From contig NZ_JAKNQY010000020.1 of the NCBI RefSeq assembly GCF_024494355.1, positions 1 to 64,000 of the forward strand: a stretch of 64,000 nt of DNA. Reading direction: 5' to 3'. The notes beneath the pieces were generated by a model. That model searched no databases and was not told the origin of the DNA. It saw only the letters and a program-made list of their open reading frames with translations. This document shows, one piece after another, positions 33,793 through 42,151 of this stretch; position 1 is the stretch's first letter; every line of letters starts with the position of its first letter. The position numbers and the translations under genes are program-made. Source of the stretch: Pseudomonas sp. Q11. Lineage in GTDB: Bacteria > Pseudomonadota > Gammaproteobacteria > Pseudomonadales > Pseudomonadaceae.

Positions 33793-33886
33793 GTGTGGGA
33801 GCAAAGCTTGCTCGCGAAGGCAGTGTGTCAGCCAACATATTCGCTAACTGACACTCCGCCTTCGGGAGCAAGCCCGCTCTCACAGG
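33793..33886. repeat. REP pair (diverged GTGGGAGC family)
   Basis: GTGTGGGAGCAAAGCTTGCT from 33793 and a diverged complementary arm ending CTCTCACAG flank a central dyad (CAGTGTGTCAG ... CTGACACT). Confidence 0.75.
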
Positions 33887-33902
33887 GAATAGTGGTGAAT
33901 TT

Positions 33903-34493
33903 TCAGGCCAGTTCAGCTTCATAGGCATGCTCTAGCAACACCGTAAACCGATTGAAGGCATCCATCGCGCCTTTGTCCGCTTCGGCTTCCTGCTGTTCGG
34001 TGAAGGCCAGGTCGTCGAGGGTGCGGGTGAAGGTTTTCCAGCCTTCGGCGCGCCCGCCAGCAGGCTCTGCCAAATGCCGGGCGCCGAAGGTTTCGCTCAG
34101 CCCCAGGCCCACGGCACGCTTGATCAAAAATGCAGCACCGAGCTTGGAGCCTTCGGAGACAAACAGCCAGCCCAGGGCTTCGGCCTGGGTCGGATGTTTT
34201 ACCGCGCCGGCCACCGGTGCAGGCACTGCGGTGTCCAGGTCTGCCAGATCCGCCTTGGCTGCTTCTGCCCGGCAACGGGCCGGCAGGTCGGGAATCAGCG
34301 CGGAGAGTTCTGCGTCGTTGTACAGCGCCACCAGCTCCGACTGGAACAGGTACTGGGCGACGACGAAACGGGCGAAGCTGGCCGGGGTTTCGAACGGGGC
34401 ATGCGCCTTGACCAGCGCGTCGAGCTTGCTGTGGGGCTCGTGGGTGATCTGGTTCAGGCGTTGGGCGCGTGAAACGGGGCGTTGTGTGGTCAT
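33903..34493 (-). CDS. hemO: Heme oxygenase HemO (PigA-type)
   Basis: Cytoplasmic heme oxygenase of 196 residues that opens heme to biliverdin, CO and Fe2+. The pattern matches the Pseudomonas PigA/HemO family: AQRLNQITHEPHSKLDALV, where H21 corresponds to the axial-ligand histidine, FARFVVAQYLFQ, and the distal helix ALGWLFVSEGSKLGAAFL. GARHLAEPAGGRAEGW and the ending DAFNRFTVLLEHAYEAE are also typical. The start at 34493 (MTTQRP) has AAGGA upstream. It is downstream of the heme receptor gene, with a REP pair between, and completes the uptake-and-use path for heme iron. Confidence 0.93.
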   Translation of the reverse strand: MTTQRPVSRAQRLNQITHEPHSKLDALVKAHAPFETPASFARFVVAQYLFQSELVALYNDAELSALIPDLPARCRAEAAKADLADLDTAVPAPVAGAVKHPTQAEALGWLFVSEGSKLGAAFLIKRAVGLGLSETFGARHLAEPAGGRAEGWKTFTRTLDDLAFTEQQEAEADKGAMDAFNRFTVLLEHAYEAELA

Positions 34494-34528
34494 GAAAAAT
34501 TCCTTCGAATTAGGACATTGTGGCGTGG

Positions 34529-34620
34529 GGCTGTGGGAGCAAAGCTTGCTCGCGAACAGGCGCCTCGATTTCTTCAAAGAGCGCATCACGTTCATCGCGG
34601 GCGAGCCTTGCTCCCACATG
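34529..34620. repeat. REP pair (GTGGGAGC family)
   Basis: CTGTGGGAGCAAAGCTTGCT from 34531 and a complementary arm ending CTTGCTCCCACA flank a centre containing TTCATCGCGGGCGAGCC. It lies between the heme receptor gene and hemO. Confidence 0.8.
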
Positions 34621-34662
34621 ACGCTCCTCGCCACAGGTAGTTTGTTTTGCCTGAACGCTGGA

Positions 34663-37257
34663 TCAGATATCCCAGATCAGATTGACCGCGAAGTTACGCC
34701 CGGGCTGGGTCAGACGGTCGAGGTTGGCGGGGTTCAGTGCCGCTGCTTCGCCAACGCTGTCGTAGCCGCGCACGTCATCCCACAGCCAGTACTTTTTGTC
34801 GGTGAGGTTGTAGAGACCACCGCTGACGGTGATGTCGTCGGTCACCTTGTAGAAACCGCTCAGGTCGAGGATGCCGAAGCCCGGGGTCTTGAACTGGCTG
34901 CTGACGCCATCGGGCGAATTGAAATTGCTGTCGTCGACGCGGTCTTTTTTCCTGACCAAGGTCCAGTTAAGCAATGTGCCGAACCGGTCCCGTTCGTAAC
35001 CCAGGCCGAATACGCCCGTCAGCGGGTTGACGCTGTTGACCGGCTCGCCGGTGTCGTTGTTGCGACCGTAGGCATAGGCCACCGAGCCTTGGGTGTAGAG
35101 GCCTTGTGGTGCGCCAAACACGTCCAGGTCCAGACGTCCCTTGACTTCGGCGCCCTTGATGGTGGCGTGCTTGATGTTATTGCTCTGGAAGGTCAACTGG
35201 TCGGCGCCGGGGGTGATGGCGTCCTCGTTGATGAAATCACGGTACTTGTTGTAGAACACTGCCACGTCGAATGAACCGGAATCGAAACGGCCGCGCAGGC
35301 CGGTCTCATAGCTCTTGCTTTTTTCCGGTTCCAGATCGGGGTTGGGTTCCACGCTGTAGCCGGCGTCGGGGTTGTCGAAACGACCGTAAAGGGCCTTGGC
35401 GGTTGGCGTGCGGAAACCTTCGGCGTACTGGCCGTACCAGGTGTACTGGTCGCTCAAGGCATAGGTCAGGCCGAACTTGGGCGAGACGCGATGCCAGGTC
35501 TTGTTCTTGTCGCTGACTTCGCCGCCGCTGGTGGGGTCCACGGTATTGAGGAATGCCTCGGTCAGGTGCGGCTTGAGCCGCGTGTAGTCGTAACGCAGGG
35601 CCGGCGTGAAAGTCCACCGGTTCCAACTGATCTGGTCCTGGGCGAACAGGCTGTAGGTGTTGATGGTCGGGTCCGGGAAGTCACTGGCTTTTTCCAGCAC
35701 GTCCCGGGTGCTGGTGGCACCGACGGCGGAGCAACCCGCGCCGACGGCCAGACAGACGCCATTGCCGCTGCGCGAACCAGTGACTTTCTGCTGCTTGATC
35801 GTGGTGCCGTAGGTCAGCGCGTGATCGGTGTCGGCGAGGCTGAAGGCCTTGTCCAGCTGGGCGTCGAAAACCCACTGTTTTTCTTCGTAGAGGGTTTCTC
35901 GGGTGCGTAGCACCTGGCGGGTGAGGGGGAAGTAAAACTCGGCGGTGCTCTGGTCGGTCTTGGCGATCTGGTGGTTCAGGCTCCACTTCACGTTGTCGGC
36001 CAGCAGGCTGTCGAGGGCGAAACTATGCTCCAGGCCGAAGCGCTCGCGGCTGATGGTGTCGTTACCGGTGCGCCACTGATACATGCCGCCGGGCAGCACA
36101 AAGTCAGGAATCGCCGGCTGGCCGTTGGAGTAGGGGCCGCCATAGGCGCTTTTCAGATCGGTGTCCCGGTCATCCTTGTACTTCTCGTAGACCAGGCCCA
36201 GGCGCGAGTCATCGTTGTAGTTCCAGCCGAGCTTGGCCAGCACATTGTGGGTGCGCACGTCTTGCGGGTTGGCCGTGGTGCGGTCCAGGCCGGTGCCGTT
36301 GTTATTGCCGTAGGACTCGGTTTCATGGCCGTCGCGCTGGCTGTAATGCAACAGGCCGTCGAACGGCCCGCTGCGACCTGCGAGGGTGGCGGATTTGAGC
36401 CAGCTTTCGTCGGCGGAGCTGTAGCCGGTCTTCAGGCGGGCGCCGACGTCCTTGCCAGGCTTGATGATGTCGTCCGGGTCGAGGGTGAAGTAGCTGACAG
36501 CGCCACCGATGGCGTTGCTGCCGTACAGCACCGAAGCCGGGCCGCGAAGGATCTCTACGCGCTTGACGATTTCCGGGTCCACGTAATTGCGTTGGGTCTT
36601 GGCGTATGGGCCGTTGAAGAAGCCATCAGGAATTTCCACCCCGTCGACCTGCGTCAGGACCCGGTTGCCGTCGATTCCGCGAATGTTGTAGCCGCTGATC
36701 CCGCCGCGCTGGCCCGCCCCGCCCACCGAAACGCCGGGTTCATAGCGCACCAGGTCCTTGAGGGTGTTGACGTTGTTGCGGTCCAGTTCGCGCCGCTCGT
36801 GGACGCTGACGCTGCTGGGTACGCTGGTGATGTCCTGCTCCTGACGGGTGGCGCTGATGGTCACCTGTTGCAGGTTCAGTACGCCGCTGGCGCTGCGTTT
36901 TTGCAGAACAATGCTGGTGTTGCCCAGCTTGCGGTAGCTCAGGTGGGTCCCCACCAACAGGCGCTCCAGGGCTGTTTCCGCTGGCAGCGAGCCGTTGACG
37001 CCCGGCGACGCAACGCCTTCGGCCAGTTCTGCGGGCAAGCCGACCTGCCAGCCTGTGACGGCGGTGAACGCATTCAGCGCCGAGACCAGCGGTTGCTGGG
37101 CAATGGCAAAGGTGTAGTCACCGATATTGCGCGCAGGTGGTTGCACGGTGGTGTCGGCGAGTGCGGCCGGCGCGGTGCCGGCCATCAGGATGGCGGCGGT
37201 CAGCAACGACAGCGTGCAGGCAGGGGCAAGGGCCCGGCGGGTAAGACGAGAGGACAT
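34663..37257 (-). CDS. hxuA: TonB-dependent heme receptor with signalling domain (HxuA/HasR-like)
   Basis: Outer-membrane receptor of 864 residues. A signal peptide (about 1-35) is followed by an STN signalling domain (IGDYTFAIAQQPLVSALNAF ... LPAETALERLLVGT, residues about 45-120), then a TonB-box region (LQQVTISATRQE), a plug (GYNIRGIDGNRVLTQVDGVEIPDG) and a beta barrel ending in an aromatic residue region (FAVNLIWDI). Barrel motifs FRTP and NPDL correspond to the FRAP/NPNL boxes of heme/hemoprotein receptors. With the adjacent FecR and FecI proteins it forms a cell-surface signalling system, resembling Hxu of P. aeruginosa. Start at 37257 by signal peptide and GGAG. Confidence 0.88.
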   Translation of the reverse strand: MSSRLTRRALAPACTLSLLTAAILMAGTAPAALADTTVQPPARNIGDYTFAIAQQPLVSALNAFTAVTGWQVGLPAELAEGVASPGVNGSLPAETALERLLVGTHLSYRKLGNTSIVLQKRSASGVLNLQQVTISATRQEQDITSVPSSVSVHERRELDRNNVNTLKDLVRYEPGVSVGGAGQRGGISGYNIRGIDGNRVLTQVDGVEIPDGFFNGPYAKTQRNYVDPEIVKRVEILRGPASVLYGSNAIGGAVSYFTLDPDDIIKPGKDVGARLKTGYSSADESWLKSATLAGRSGPFDGLLHYSQRDGHETESYGNNNGTGLDRTTANPQDVRTHNVLAKLGWNYNDDSRLGLVYEKYKDDRDTDLKSAYGGPYSNGQPAIPDFVLPGGMYQWRTGNDTISRERFGLEHSFALDSLLADNVKWSLNHQIAKTDQSTAEFYFPLTRQVLRTRETLYEEKQWVFDAQLDKAFSLADTDHALTYGTTIKQQKVTGSRSGNGVCLAVGAGCSAVGATSTRDVLEKASDFPDPTINTYSLFAQDQISWNRWTFTPALRYDYTRLKPHLTEAFLNTVDPTSGGEVSDKNKTWHRVSPKFGLTYALSDQYTWYGQYAEGFRTPTAKALYGRFDNPDAGYSVEPNPDLEPEKSKSYETGLRGRFDSGSFDVAVFYNKYRDFINEDAITPGADQLTFQSNNIKHATIKGAEVKGRLDLDVFGAPQGLYTQGSVAYAYGRNNDTGEPVNSVNPLTGVFGLGYERDRFGTLLNWTLVRKKDRVDDSNFNSPDGVSSQFKTPGFGILDLSGFYKVTDDITVSGGLYNLTDKKYWLWDDVRGYDSVGEAAALNPANLDRLTQPGRNFAVNLIWDI

Positions 37258-37360
37258 CGATAGCGCTCCGTGTCGCATCTGTTATAGGTGCAGATGATCT
37301 CGCTAGATGCGAATCAATTGCATTGGCTATAACGAGACGAACCAGCGAAGCCTATCGAGT

Positions 37361-37379
37361 AAAAATAATTCTCATTTAG
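37361..37379 (-). promoter_or_regulatory. Fur-box-like site before heme receptor
   Basis: On the minus strand CTAAATGAGAATTATTTTT shows partial similarity to the Fur consensus (GATAATGATAATCATTATC), including the typical TGAGAATTATTTT run. It overlaps the last codons of the anti-sigma gene. Confidence 0.4.
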
Positions 37380-38338
37380 TTCAGAATCACCAGCGCCGGG
37401 AACTCCTGGAGGCGGGCAGAGGTGATGTGGGCCAAAGAGCGGACCACGTCCAGCGGCTGGTCGAGGCGGTAATTGCCGGTCACTGCGACCTGGGCCAACT
37501 GCTCGTTGTTGTTGATGATCCAGCCGGGGTAGTAACGTCGCAGCTCGGCCAGTACTTGGTTCAGCGGTCGATTCTCGAACACCAGTCGTCCCTGGACCCA
37601 CGCCAGATCGGTGCTGGCATCCATCCGGGCAGGGCGGTCGAAGCCGTTGGGGCCGATGCGGATGCTCTCGCCTGCCGACAACCTGATGTGGGCGTCATAG
37701 CGCGTGGCCCGCAAATCCACATCACCGCGCTGCACCTGCACTTGCGTCACGCCATCGAGGTAGCGCACCGCGAACGTGGTGTCGCTGACGCTGGCGATGA
37801 CCGGCCCGGCGTCGATTTGCAGAGGCAGGTTGCGAGTGTCCGGGACGTCGAAAAACGCCTCGCCTTTGTACAACCGGGCCATGTGCTGTTGTTCGTTGAA
37901 CGTGCTGGAGAAGGCCGAATCAGTGTTGAGCAGGACCTTGGAGCCATCCTCCAGTTGCAGGCGCTGGCGTTCACCGACCACGGTCAGGTGATCGGCCTGC
38001 AGACGCAGGGGCAGGTCGCTGAAGTTGAACAGCCCGAGAAACAGCACGGCAGCGGTGGCCAAGGGTTTCCAATGGGCGCGCAAGCGTGACAGTGCGCCGG
38101 TTTGGGGACGGGCTTTGAGTTGCCGGGCGCTTTGCATCACTTGCGGGCCGTTCCAGATTGCCTGGGCTCGCTTGAATGCCTGGCCATGGCGCGGATCGGC
38201 CGCCAGCCAGGCCTGGAACTGCCGGGTCTGCTCCTCGCTGGGGTTGTCCAGCAGAATCAGCCAATCCAGTGCCTGTTCCATGGCATGGGCGGTGTCCTGC
38301 GCCGCAGCGTGCTCAGGGGCACGTTGTTTGTCTGTCAC
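37376..38338 (-). CDS. hxuR: FecR-type anti-sigma factor (HxuR-like)
   Basis: 320-residue inner-membrane regulator. The N-terminal anti-sigma region is cytoplasmic (EQALDWLILLDNPSEEQTRQFQAWLAADPRHGQAFKRA is the FecR N-terminal domain, DUF4880), followed by one membrane segment (WKPLATAAVLFLGLFNFS, near residue 90-107) and a periplasmic FecR domain containing the IRLSAGESIRIG and AWVQGRLVFENRPLNQVLAELRRYYPG motifs. It receives the signal from the receptor's STN domain and holds or releases the ECF sigma factor. It follows the sigma gene after 81 bp of repetitive sequence. Confidence 0.9.
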   Translation of the reverse strand: MTDKQRAPEHAAAQDTAHAMEQALDWLILLDNPSEEQTRQFQAWLAADPRHGQAFKRAQAIWNGPQVMQSARQLKARPQTGALSRLRAHWKPLATAAVLFLGLFNFSDLPLRLQADHLTVVGERQRLQLEDGSKVLLNTDSAFSSTFNEQQHMARLYKGEAFFDVPDTRNLPLQIDAGPVIASVSDTTFAVRYLDGVTQVQVQRGDVDLRATRYDAHIRLSAGESIRIGPNGFDRPARMDASTDLAWVQGRLVFENRPLNQVLAELRRYYPGWIINNNEQLAQVAVTGNYRLDQPLDVVRSLAHITSARLQEFPALVILN

Positions 38339-38344
38339 GGTGGT

Positions 38345-38419
38345 TCCTCGGATTTAGCGGCTCGTTACAAGCTACAAGCCGCAAGACACAAAGTTCGTGC
38401 ACAGCTTGAAGCTTGAAGC
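38345..38419. repeat. CTACAAGCTGCAAG-type repeat between sigma and anti-sigma genes
   Basis: TTACAAGCTACAAGCCGCAAG and AGCTTGAAGCTTGAAGCT resemble the repeat between gtsA and gtsB. The repeats can fold imperfectly. It separates two genes that are usually coupled. Confidence 0.5.
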
Positions 38420-38926
38420 TCATAGCTGCAATTGCCCCACACAGATCGCCATGATCAGCTTCAGTTCCTTCTGCACGGTGCTCAGCGACACGTCCAGTTG
38501 TTTGGCGATGTCCTGGTAGCTGTGGCCATGCAGGCGACTGAGGATAAAAATCTGCTGCTGTCGCGGGCTTAGCGCTTGCAGGCTGAGATTGAGGCGTTCG
38601 AGCATCTGCTCGGCATGGGCGGCGTCCTCGGCGCTGCTTTGGGGAGCGACCACGTTGTGGACAACTTCCTGCGGCACGTCGTCCAGCAGGGTGCGGGATT
38701 GAATACGCCGCGCTCGCAAGTGGTCCAGCGCCAGGTTGCGGGCGGTCTGGAAAACGAAGGGTTCGAGATGCTCGACCGTACGCTCGCCCAAGGCGCGAGT
38801 GACCCGCAGGTAGGTTTCCTGAAGCAGGTCTTCGGCGGTGCTGGGGTTGTTGACCATGCGCTGGAGGGTGCGCAGCAGTGGCGTACGCTGGGCAAGGAAG
38901 ACGTGATGAAAGCGCGATTGACTCAC
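38420..38926 (-). CDS. hxuI: ECF sigma factor, FecI type (HxuI-like)
   Basis: 168-residue extracytoplasmic-function sigma factor. Region 2 is seen as STAEDLLQETYLRVTRAL (residues about 29-46) and FVFQTARNLALDHLRARRIQ, and region 4 as LSPRQQQIFILSRLHGHSYQDIAKQLDVSLSTVQKELK. Under iron starvation and with the heme signal it should transcribe the receptor operon. A perfect-dyad Fur box lies 26 bp upstream, so its expression is iron-repressed. It is first in the order sigma, anti-sigma, receptor, hemO. Confidence 0.93.
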   Translation of the reverse strand: MSQSRFHHVFLAQRTPLLRTLQRMVNNPSTAEDLLQETYLRVTRALGERTVEHLEPFVFQTARNLALDHLRARRIQSRTLLDDVPQEVVHNVVAPQSSAEDAAHAEQMLERLNLSLQALSPRQQQIFILSRLHGHSYQDIAKQLDVSLSTVQKELKLIMAICVGQLQL

Positions 38927-38951
38927 GGTAGGGCCCGATCCGGTTTGACTG

Positions 38952-38970
38952 GATGATAATGCTTATCATC
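38952..38970 (-). promoter_or_regulatory. Fur box
   Basis: GATGATAATGCTTATCATC is a perfect 8+3+8 inverted repeat matching the 19-bp Fur consensus at most positions. It lies directly before the ECF sigma gene. Confidence 0.85.
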
Positions 38971-38997
38971 TACCGCGATGGTCAAGGCCTGATTTCA

Positions 38998-39092
38998 TGT
39001 AGGAGCTGCCGCAGGCTGCGATCTTTTCCGGCTCAATTGAGTCGCAAGCGAAACATCAAGATCAAAAGATCGCAGCCTTCGGCAGCTCCTAC
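38998..39092. repeat. REP-like pair (GTAGGAGCTGC family)
   Basis: TGTAGGAGCTGCCGCAGGCT at 38999-39018 and its complement from 39062 (TCAAAAGATCGCAGCCTTCG, continuing GCAGCTCCTAC to 39092) flank a centre with CTCAATTGAG. It lies between the divergent sigma gene and the gap gene end. Confidence 0.85.
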
Positions 39093-39103
39093 GGTGCCGA
39101 ACA

Positions 39104-40105
39104 TTATTCGGCGTTACACAGCGCCAGGCAGTTATCCAGCATGCGGTTGGAGAAGCCCCATTCGTTGTCATACCAGGCCAGTACCTTGAGCAGCTTGCCG
39201 CTGGCCTTGGTGTGGTTGGCGTCGAAAATCGACGACAGCGGGTTATGGTTGAAATCGCTGGAGACCAGCGGCAGGGTGTTGTAGCCGAGGATCTTCGAAT
39301 GCTGGCTGGCCTGGCGCAGCAGTTCGTTGACTTCTTCGGCCGACGCTTCACGCTTGAGCTGCACGGTCAAATCCACCAGGGACACATTGATCACCGGCAC
39401 GCGCACGGCCATGCCGGTCAGCTTGCCTGCCAGTTCCGGCAACACCAGGCCCACCGCCTCGGCGGCGCCGGTCTTGCTCGGGATCATGTTCTGGGTCGCC
39501 GAACGGGCGCGGTACGGGTCGCTGTGATAGACGTCGGTCAGGTTCTGGTCATTGGTGTAGGCATGGATAGTGGTCATCAGGCCGCTTTCGATGCCCAGCT
39601 CGCGGTGCAGCACCTGAGCCACCGGGGCCAGGCAGTTGGTGGTGCACGAAGCGTTGGAAATAATCTGGTGGGACTGGCGCAGGATGTCGTGGTTCACGCC
39701 ATACACCACGGTGGCGTCGGCACCCTTGGCCGGGGCCGAGATGATTACCTTGCGGGCGCCGGCGCTGATATGCGCGGCGGCCTTGGCGCGGTCGGTGAAC
39801 AAACCGGTGCATTCGAACACGACGTCGATCTTTTCGGCGGCCCAAGGCAGTTCGGCCGGGTTGCGGATGGCGCTGACCGAGATACGGTCACCATTGACCG
39901 TCAGGCTTTCGTGATCGTGCTGCACCTCGGCATCGAAGGTGCCATGGACCGTGTCGAACTTGAGCAGATGAGCATTGATTGCACTGTCGCCCAGGTCGTT
40001 GATGGCGACGATCTGCAAGTCGCGACGATAGCCTTGGGTATACAGTGCACGGAGGACGTTGCGGCCGATGCGGCCAAAACCATTGATTGCGATTCGAAGA
40101 GTCAT
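39104..40105 (-). CDS. gap: Glyceraldehyde-3-phosphate dehydrogenase, type I
   Basis: Oxidises glyceraldehyde-3-phosphate to 1,3-bisphosphoglycerate with NAD+. The 333-residue protein starts MTLRIAINGFGRIGRNVLRAL (Rossmann motif), has the catalytic cysteine in SNASCTTNCLAP with the catalytic histidine in HAYTNDQN, and ends with the usual WYDNEWGFSNRMLD. It is the glycolytic-direction Gap of the Entner-Doudoroff gene block. It is divergent from edd-glk, with two HexR-like operators in the intergenic region. Confidence 0.95.
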   Translation of the reverse strand: MTLRIAINGFGRIGRNVLRALYTQGYRRDLQIVAINDLGDSAINAHLLKFDTVHGTFDAEVQHDHESLTVNGDRISVSAIRNPAELPWAAEKIDVVFECTGLFTDRAKAAAHISAGARKVIISAPAKGADATVVYGVNHDILRQSHQIISNASCTTNCLAPVAQVLHRELGIESGLMTTIHAYTNDQNLTDVYHSDPYRARSATQNMIPSKTGAAEAVGLVLPELAGKLTGMAVRVPVINVSLVDLTVQLKREASAEEVNELLRQASQHSKILGYNTLPLVSSDFNHNPLSSIFDANHTKASGKLLKVLAWYDNEWGFSNRMLDNCLALCNAE

Positions 40106-40127
40106 TAACTGCGCCGCCGTCGATTTG

Positions 40128-40142
40128 TTGTTGGAATTACAA
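40128..40142. promoter_or_regulatory. HexR-type operator, gap side
   Basis: TTGT-TGGAATT-ACAA matches the HexR consensus TTGT-N7-ACAA exactly, 23 bp upstream of the gap start. HexR represses gap and edd in P. putida; KDPG releases it. Confidence 0.75.
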
Positions 40143-40189
40143 GATTATTCGCATAAAAATAGAAAACAAGCCTTTTTAGTGGCAATATT

Positions 40190-40204
40190 TTGTTTTATCT
40201 ACAA
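40190..40204. promoter_or_regulatory. HexR-type operator, edd side
   Basis: TTGT-TTTATCT-ACAA is a second perfect match to TTGT-N7-ACAA in the gap/edd intergenic region, about 120 bp before the edd start. Confidence 0.75.
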
Positions 40205-40324
40205 CGAGTGACCTGAATCAACTGGTCCGAATGGTCAAGAAATCCGCTGTCGCCCAATGCGTGGCGGGGTTTTGACCAGCATAGACAATCAGGTCGCCAC
40301 ACCCGTTAGCCTGGAGTTCTACAC

Positions 40325-42151
40325 ATGCATCCCCGCGTTCTTGAGGTCACCGAACGGCTTATCGCCCGCAGCCGCGCCACGCGTCAGGCTTACCTTGCAT
40401 TGATCCGCGGTGCAGCCAGCGACGGTCCGATGCGCGGCCAGTTGCAATGCGCCAACTTTGCCCACGGCGTGGCCGGTTGCGGCACCGAAGACAAGCATCA
40501 CCTGCGGATGATGAACGCCGCCAACATCGCCATCGTGTCCTCCTACAACGACATGCTTTCGGCCCACCAGCCCTACGAAACCTTCCCGGAACAGATCAAG
40601 AAGGCCCTGCGCGAGATCGGTTCGGTCGGCCAGTTCGCCGGTGGTACGCCGGCCATGTGCGATGGCGTGACCCAAGGTGAGGCGGGAATGGAGCTGAGCC
40701 TGCCGAGCCGCGAAGTGATCGCGCTGTCCACGGCGGTGGCGTTGTCCCACAACATGTTCGACGGTGCACTGATGCTCGGCATCTGCGACAAGATCGTGCC
40801 AGGCCTGATGATGGGCGCGCTGCGCTTCGGTCATTTGCCGACGATTTTCGTGCCAGGCGGGCCCATGGTCTCGGGCATTTCCAACAAGCAAAAAGCCGAT
40901 GTGCGTCAGCGCTATGCCGAGGGCAAGGCTACCCGCGAGGAGCTGCTGGAGTCGGAGATGAAGTCCTACCACAGCCCCGGCACCTGCACCTTCTACGGCA
41001 CCGCCAACACCAACCAGTTGTTGATGGAGGTGATGGGGCTGCACTTGCCGGGCGCCTCGTTCGTCAACCCGAACACGCCGCTGCGTGATGCCCTGACCCG
41101 TGAAGCGGCGTTCCAGGTCACGCGCCTGACCAAGCAAAGCGGTAATTTCATGCCCATCGGCGAAATCGTCGATGAGCGGTCGCTGGTCAATTCAGTTGTC
41201 GCGCTGCACGCCACCGGCGGCTCCACCAATCACACGCTGCACATGCCGGCCATCGCCATGGCCGCTGGCATCCAGCTTACCTGGCAGGACATGGCCGACC
41301 TCTCCGAGGTGGTGCCGACCCTGAGTCACGTCTACCCGAACGGCAAGGCCGACATCAACCACTTCCAGGCGGCGGGCGGCATGTCGTTCCTGATCCGCGA
41401 ATTGCTGGAAGCCGGCTTGCTCCACGAAAACGTCAACACCGTGCTCGGTCACGGCCTGAGCCGCTACACCCAGGAACCGTTTCTCGAAGACGGTGAACTG
41501 GTATGGCGCGAAGGCCCGATCGAAAGCCTCGATGAGAACATCCTGCGCCCGGTGGCCCGAGCGTTCTCAGCCGAGGGCGGGTTGCGGGTGATGGAAGGCA
41601 ACCTGGGGCGTGGCGTGATGAAAGTCTCGGCGGTGGCCCTGGAAAACCAGGTCGTCGAAGCCCCGGCCATGGTCTTCCAGGATCAACAGGACCTGGCCGA
41701 TGCGTTCAAGGCCGGCCTGCTGGAAAAAGATTTTGTCGCGGTGATGCGCTTCCAGGGCCCGCGCTCCAACGGCATGCCGGAGCTGCACAAGATGACGCCG
41801 TTCCTCGGCGTGTTGCAGGATCGCGGTTTCAAAGTGGCGCTGGTGACGGATGGACGCATGTCCGGCGCGTCGGGGAAAATTCCGGCGGCTATCCACGTCA
41901 GCCCGGAAGCCTATGTCGGCGGCGCATTGGCCCGGGTGCAGGAGGGCGATATCATCCGCGTCGATGGCGTCAAAGGCACCTTGGAGTTGAAGGTGGACGC
42001 CGAGGAATTCGCTGCGCGCACACCGGCCAAGGGCTTGTTGGGCAACAACATTGGCACCGGTCGCGAGCTGTTTGGTTTCATGCGCATGGCCTTCAGCTCT
42101 GCAGAGCAGGGTGCCAGCGCCTTCACTTCTGCCCTGGAGACGCTTAATTGA
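40325..42151 (+). CDS. edd: 6-phosphogluconate dehydratase Edd
   Basis: Entner-Doudoroff enzyme that dehydrates 6-phosphogluconate to KDPG. The 608-residue protein belongs to the IlvD/Edd family of [4Fe-4S] dehydratases. Cluster cysteines are visible in FAGGTPAMCDGVTQG, LMLGICDKIVPG and SPGTCTFYGTANTNQ, and the C-terminus carries LVTDGRMSGASGKIPAAIHVSPE. It is the first gene of the edd-glk-gltR-gtrS run and is divergent from gap under HexR control. The stop overlaps the glk start. Confidence 0.97.
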   Translation: MHPRVLEVTERLIARSRATRQAYLALIRGAASDGPMRGQLQCANFAHGVAGCGTEDKHHLRMMNAANIAIVSSYNDMLSAHQPYETFPEQIKKALREIGSVGQFAGGTPAMCDGVTQGEAGMELSLPSREVIALSTAVALSHNMFDGALMLGICDKIVPGLMMGALRFGHLPTIFVPGGPMVSGISNKQKADVRQRYAEGKATREELLESEMKSYHSPGTCTFYGTANTNQLLMEVMGLHLPGASFVNPNTPLRDALTREAAFQVTRLTKQSGNFMPIGEIVDERSLVNSVVALHATGGSTNHTLHMPAIAMAAGIQLTWQDMADLSEVVPTLSHVYPNGKADINHFQAAGGMSFLIRELLEAGLLHENVNTVLGHGLSRYTQEPFLEDGELVWREGPIESLDENILRPVARAFSAEGGLRVMEGNLGRGVMKVSAVALENQVVEAPAMVFQDQQDLADAFKAGLLEKDFVAVMRFQGPRSNGMPELHKMTPFLGVLQDRGFKVALVTDGRMSGASGKIPAAIHVSPEAYVGGALARVQEGDIIRVDGVKGTLELKVDAEEFAARTPAKGLLGNNIGTGRELFGFMRMAFSSAEQGASAFTSALETLN

